A DNA stretch of 8,725 nucleotides from NCBI GenBank assembly GCA_031430375.1, contig JANPBJ010000066.1:1-8725 (forward strand), read 5' to 3'. A model generated the notes under the pieces. That model ran no database searches. It saw only the letters and a program-made list of their open reading frames with translations, and was not told where the DNA came from. Numbering within the stretch: the first letter of the stretch is position 1; every line of letters starts with the position of its first letter. Below are positions 6,619-8,725 of the stretch, piece by piece. The position numbers and the translations under genes were made by a program. The stretch is from JAENVU01 sp031430375 (GTDB lineage Bacteria; Actinomycetota; Acidimicrobiia; IMCC26256; JAENVU01).

Positions 6619-7326
6619 ATGGCCAGCGACGTGTGGGGGGCGCGGCTCCGCGATGCTTTGATCGCGGCTTGTCACCCGGAGCCGTTGTTCCCTTCGTCTG
6701 TCGGGACGATGGCTATCACTGGACTCCTCACGCCTCGGTACCAGTCGGGAGCGTTGCCGCTTGACGTCGGCCGACGTTCCGCGGGTGAGGCCGCGCCCGT
6801 CATGTCGATAGATGCCAATGCGCTGGTCGTCCGGCTGTTTGAGGAGGAGGGTCGATCGCTGGTGCGGCTGGCTCGCCTATTCGTCGACGATCGGAATGCC
6901 GCGGAGGATCTGGTCCAGGAAGCGTTCATTCGTCTGGCCCGCTCGGCCCACCGAATCAGGGAAGAGTCCAAGGCCGCCGCGTATCTCCGGTCCATTGTGT
7001 TGAACCTGGCACGTGATTCCAATCGGCGCGGGCTTGTCTCGCTGCGGCATCACCTCCCGGCCGACGATCATTGGGACTCCACCGAGGACGAGATCGAGCT
7101 TCGCGAAGACCAACGCGAGATGATCGAGGCCCTCAAGGATCTGCCGCATCGTCAACGAACCGCGCTGGTCTTGCGTTACTACGAGGAACTCGGTATCGAC
7201 GACATCGCCGAGACGATGGGGATTTCCCGCAACTCGGTAAAAACCCATCTGAAGCGAGGCCTCGCCGCGCTCGAGCGGCGACTCGGGGACGCAACGGCGT
7301 CCGACGTCTCGGGGGTGACGACATGA
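6619..7326 (+). CDS. ECF-type RNA polymerase sigma-70 factor
   Basis: The product is 235 aa from ATG 6619, which has a strong ribosome site. Sigma region 2 is at about 79-137 (LVRLARLFVDDRNAAEDLVQ, then EAFIRLAR and AYLRSIVLNLARD), covering core binding and -10 recognition. Region 4 is at about 171-222 (LKDLPHRQRTALVLRYYEEL, then DDIAETMGISRNSVKTHLKR), the helix-turn-helix that reads the -35. There is no region 1.1 or 3, as expected for ECF (group 4) sigmas. From ATG 6802 (Met62) the protein would be 174 aa, the usual size for the family, and residues 1-61 resemble nothing I know, so the long start is not certain. The stop overlaps the next start (ATGA), implying translational coupling with a membrane protein that probably controls it. 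Such sigmas redirect polymerase to a small regulon on an envelope or stress signal. No autoregulated promoter could be identified upstream. Confidence 0.92.
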   Translation: MASDVWGARLRDALIAACHPEPLFPSSVGTMAITGLLTPRYQSGALPLDVGRRSAGEAAPVMSIDANALVVRLFEEEGRSLVRLARLFVDDRNAAEDLVQEAFIRLARSAHRIREESKAAAYLRSIVLNLARDSNRRGLVSLRHHLPADDHWDSTEDEIELREDQREMIEALKDLPHRQRTALVLRYYEELGIDDIAETMGISRNSVKTHLKRGLAALERRLGDATASDVSGVTT

Positions 7327-7952
7327 CCGCGGTCGAGCAGCGACTGCGAGATGCACTGGTCGACGAAGCGGACGGGCTCGCCCAGAGCGATGACCTCTTC
7401 GCTCGGGTCGCGCTCAGCATCGACGACGACCGGCGCCTGCGCCGTCAGCGGCGTCGGCGCCTTGCGGTCATCGGTTGCCTTGCCGGTGCAGTTGCTGCGG
7501 TGGCACTGTCAACAACGGAACGAACGAAGGGAGAGATTGTCATGGACTGGTGGATCTTGGAGTTGTTGTGGTTTTCGGGGATGGTGTTCCTGGCCCTGTG
7601 GCTGGGGCCATTCATTAAGCGGTTTGGGAAGAGCTACGCCGCGGATGTATTCCGGGCGAACCCTCGAACCGGGAAGAGCTTCATCGTGTTGATGGACGTG
7701 GCGTACTACCTGATTTTCTTCGCCTTCATCCTGTTCACGGTGAAGTTCGAGCCCGACGCCGGATGGGCGGATACGGTCAACGCTGCTCAACTCCAGGCGG
7801 TGACGATCCGTCTCGGTGGCATTCTGCTCATCGTGGGTTTGCTGCATGGCTTGAACGTGTTGATGCTGCCGATGATTGGCCGCATTCTCACGCTGAACCG
7901 CCAGCTCGACGAACAGACCCCTCCGAGCAGCGCACCAGCGGGCCGCGGGTGA
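7323..7952 (+). CDS. Four-helix membrane protein coupled to the ECF sigma gene; candidate non-zinc anti-sigma factor
   Basis: The product is 209 aa from ATG 7323, which overlaps the sigma stop by four bases (ATGA); GGGGGTGA just upstream can serve as ribosome site. Residues 1-46 are a charged cytoplasmic segment (VEQRLRDALVDEADGLAQSD, then an Arg-rich stretch 37-46) like the N-termini of actinobacterial sigma-linked membrane proteins. Hydrophobic helices lie at about 47-63, 77-95, 121-141 and 162-186, and the tail is Pro/Ser-rich. No HxxxCxxC zinc motif is present, so it is not a classical ZAS anti-sigma factor; its role is inferred from coupling and topology. A second in-frame start, ATG 7542 (Met74), has its own strong ribosome site and would give a 136-aa three-helix protein beginning MDWWILELL. 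The ORF may therefore encode two products, or be a fusion of an anti-sigma-like head and an independent membrane protein. Confidence 0.8.
   Translation: MTAVEQRLRDALVDEADGLAQSDDLFARVALSIDDDRRLRRQRRRRLAVIGCLAGAVAAVALSTTERTKGEIVMDWWILELLWFSGMVFLALWLGPFIKRFGKSYAADVFRANPRTGKSFIVLMDVAYYLIFFAFILFTVKFEPDAGWADTVNAAQLQAVTIRLGGILLIVGLLHGLNVLMLPMIGRILTLNRQLDEQTPPSSAPAGRG
7529..7533 (+). promoter_or_regulatory. Internal ribosome binding site before ATG 7542
   Basis: GGGAG at 7529-7533, within AAGGGAGAG, lies 8 bases before the in-frame ATG 7542 inside the sigma-partner gene. The motif is as good as those of the genuine starts in this window. It falls between the first hydrophobic helix and the MDWW segment, where the protein changes character. 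It may drive a separate shorter product. Confidence 0.5.
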
Positions 7953-7959
7953 CCTGAAC

Positions 7960-8725
7960 GTGTTTCTGCTCCTGCTGGTCCCGCTCGCCGTCGCGGCGAT
8001 ATTGCTCTCGGTCCTCGGTTTTGCCGGGATCGGACCGCTCACCGAGGGCCGGCGCGCCGATCGCGACGGGTGGGTCGGGATTGTCGGCCCCTCGCTCGGC
8101 GTGGCGTTGGGGGCCGGCTTCCTCGTCGTAGGGGTGATCGCGTCGGCCGTTCTCATGGGGGTCGGCGGCGACGACGGCGGGGACCGCGCGCGCGGTGCGC
8201 GGCCGGCGAGAGCGGCGCCACCCACCGAAGCGTCGGCCGCGGTTCCGAGCGCGAAGACGACGGCAACGACCCAACCGGCAGTGGTCGGCGCGAGGCGAGC
8301 GGTGGTGCTCGGCCCCGTGGTCTCGATCGAGGCCGACGGCGGGTCGACCTTCCCGGTGTCCTATGACGTTGCCGATGGACTCCGGCCGGCGACGGTGCTG
8401 CGAATGCGCGTGACCGGATTCGAGCCGTTCGCGCGCGCCACAGCACAGCAGTGCGCGTTCAGTGGGTCCGGGCCGTGCGGCAAGGTGCTCCCGGTACAGT
8501 TTGACGCCGGCGGGGCAGCCGAGTTCCAGTATCTCGTCACCGACGACTTCCTGTACGGGCGGCCAGTCCCGGGACGGTGTCGCGCCAACGCCTCGCCCTG
8601 TACCGTCGTGGTGCGCGCCCTCACCGGCGGCCGCCATGGCGAGATCCAGACTGTCTTCGGCGACGAGGTGCCCCCGGCCGGTCGCATTTTTGTCACACCA
8701 GCCGTTGGCTTGTCGCTCCAGGGCG
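7960..8725 (+). CDS. Membrane-anchored protein with a four-cysteine, neocarzinostatin-like extracellular domain (3' end beyond the window)
   Basis: The frame is open from GTG 7960 to the window edge, 255 codons without a stop. The start follows the previous stop by 7 bases with a weak ribosome site, suggesting coupling in the sigma operon. Residues 1-24 and about 43-67 are hydrophobic helices, so the N-terminus is membrane-embedded. Residues 68-112 are an Ala/Pro/Thr/Gly-rich linker. From about 115 comes a beta-rich domain with cysteines at 165, 173, 207 and 214, spaced C-x7-C and C-x6-C. The pattern of VTGFEPF, a QC segment, a DAGGAAEFQY turn and the second cysteine pair recalls the neocarzinostatin Ig-like fold, which has two short disulphide loops. 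This family call is by eye and moderate. The domain probably lies outside the cell and may bind a ligand; with a neighbouring sigma it could be a sensor or an output of the regulon. An alternative is a generic Ig-like or signal-binding domain. Confidence 0.75.
   Translation, partial: MFLLLLVPLAVAAILLSVLGFAGIGPLTEGRRADRDGWVGIVGPSLGVALGAGFLVVGVIASAVLMGVGGDDGGDRARGARPARAAPPTEASAAVPSAKTTATTQPAVVGARRAVVLGPVVSIEADGGSTFPVSYDVADGLRPATVLRMRVTGFEPFARATAQQCAFSGSGPCGKVLPVQFDAGGAAEFQYLVTDDFLYGRPVPGRCRANASPCTVVVRALTGGRHGEIQTVFGDEVPPAGRIFVTPAVGLSLQG

Noticed and set aside
7888..8637. A 249-codon - strand frame over the last gene
   Set aside because: It lies antisense to a frame with two membrane helices and a structured cysteine domain, and its own translation is low-complexity and Arg-rich.

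Overview
All supported genes lie on the + strand of a GC-rich window. Third codon positions are mostly G or C, GTG starts are common and Shine-Dalgarno sequences are GGAGG-like. Together with the gene families (multidomain Ser/Thr kinase/AAA/cyclase proteins, cyclase-LuxR proteins, ECF sigma with a non-standard membrane partner, a neocarzinostatin-like exported domain) this suggests an actinobacterium, possibly of the Acidimicrobiia. The lineage is inference and there is no rRNA or other marker to test it. I see no tRNA, rRNA, CRISPR array, insertion sequence or phage gene.

Left half (2-5972): a signal-transduction block centred on cyclic nucleotides. It opens with the C-terminal part of a protein carrying a cyclic-nucleotide-binding (CNB) domain (2-532, truncated by the window edge). 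Next is a very large protein (618-4967, 1449 aa) that joins a zinc ribbon, a Ser/Thr kinase domain, an AAA/STAND ATPase, a long TPR-like helical region and a C-terminal class III nucleotide cyclase. Its kinase has no lysine at the VAIK position but has one in the glycine loop, the arrangement known from eukaryotic WNK kinases. After it comes a second class III cyclase (5035-5784), the N-terminal remnant of an Rv0386-like cyclase-ATPase-LuxR regulator. Its ATPase and TPR middle is gone, and the LuxR helix-turn-helix survives just downstream in another reading frame (5727-5972).

Middle (5973-6618): mostly non-coding, with one small tryptophan-rich two-helix membrane protein (6128-6406) followed by a perfect 7-bp hairpin without a T tract. 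The 212 bases between that gene and the sigma gene hold two short hairpins and no recognisable gene or convincing promoter.

Right part (6619-8725): an apparent operon of an ECF sigma factor (6619-7326), a membrane protein overlapping it by ATGA (7323-7952) that may act as its anti-sigma factor although it lacks the usual zinc motif, and a membrane-anchored protein with a four-cysteine extracellular domain resembling the neocarzinostatin fold (from 7960, running off the window). The tight spacing suggests co-transcription; the likely logic is an envelope- or signal-responsive sigma with its membrane regulator.

The points most worth a second look are the WNK-like kinase lysine, the collapsed cyclase-LuxR gene, and the sigma-partner gene with a second well-placed internal start.
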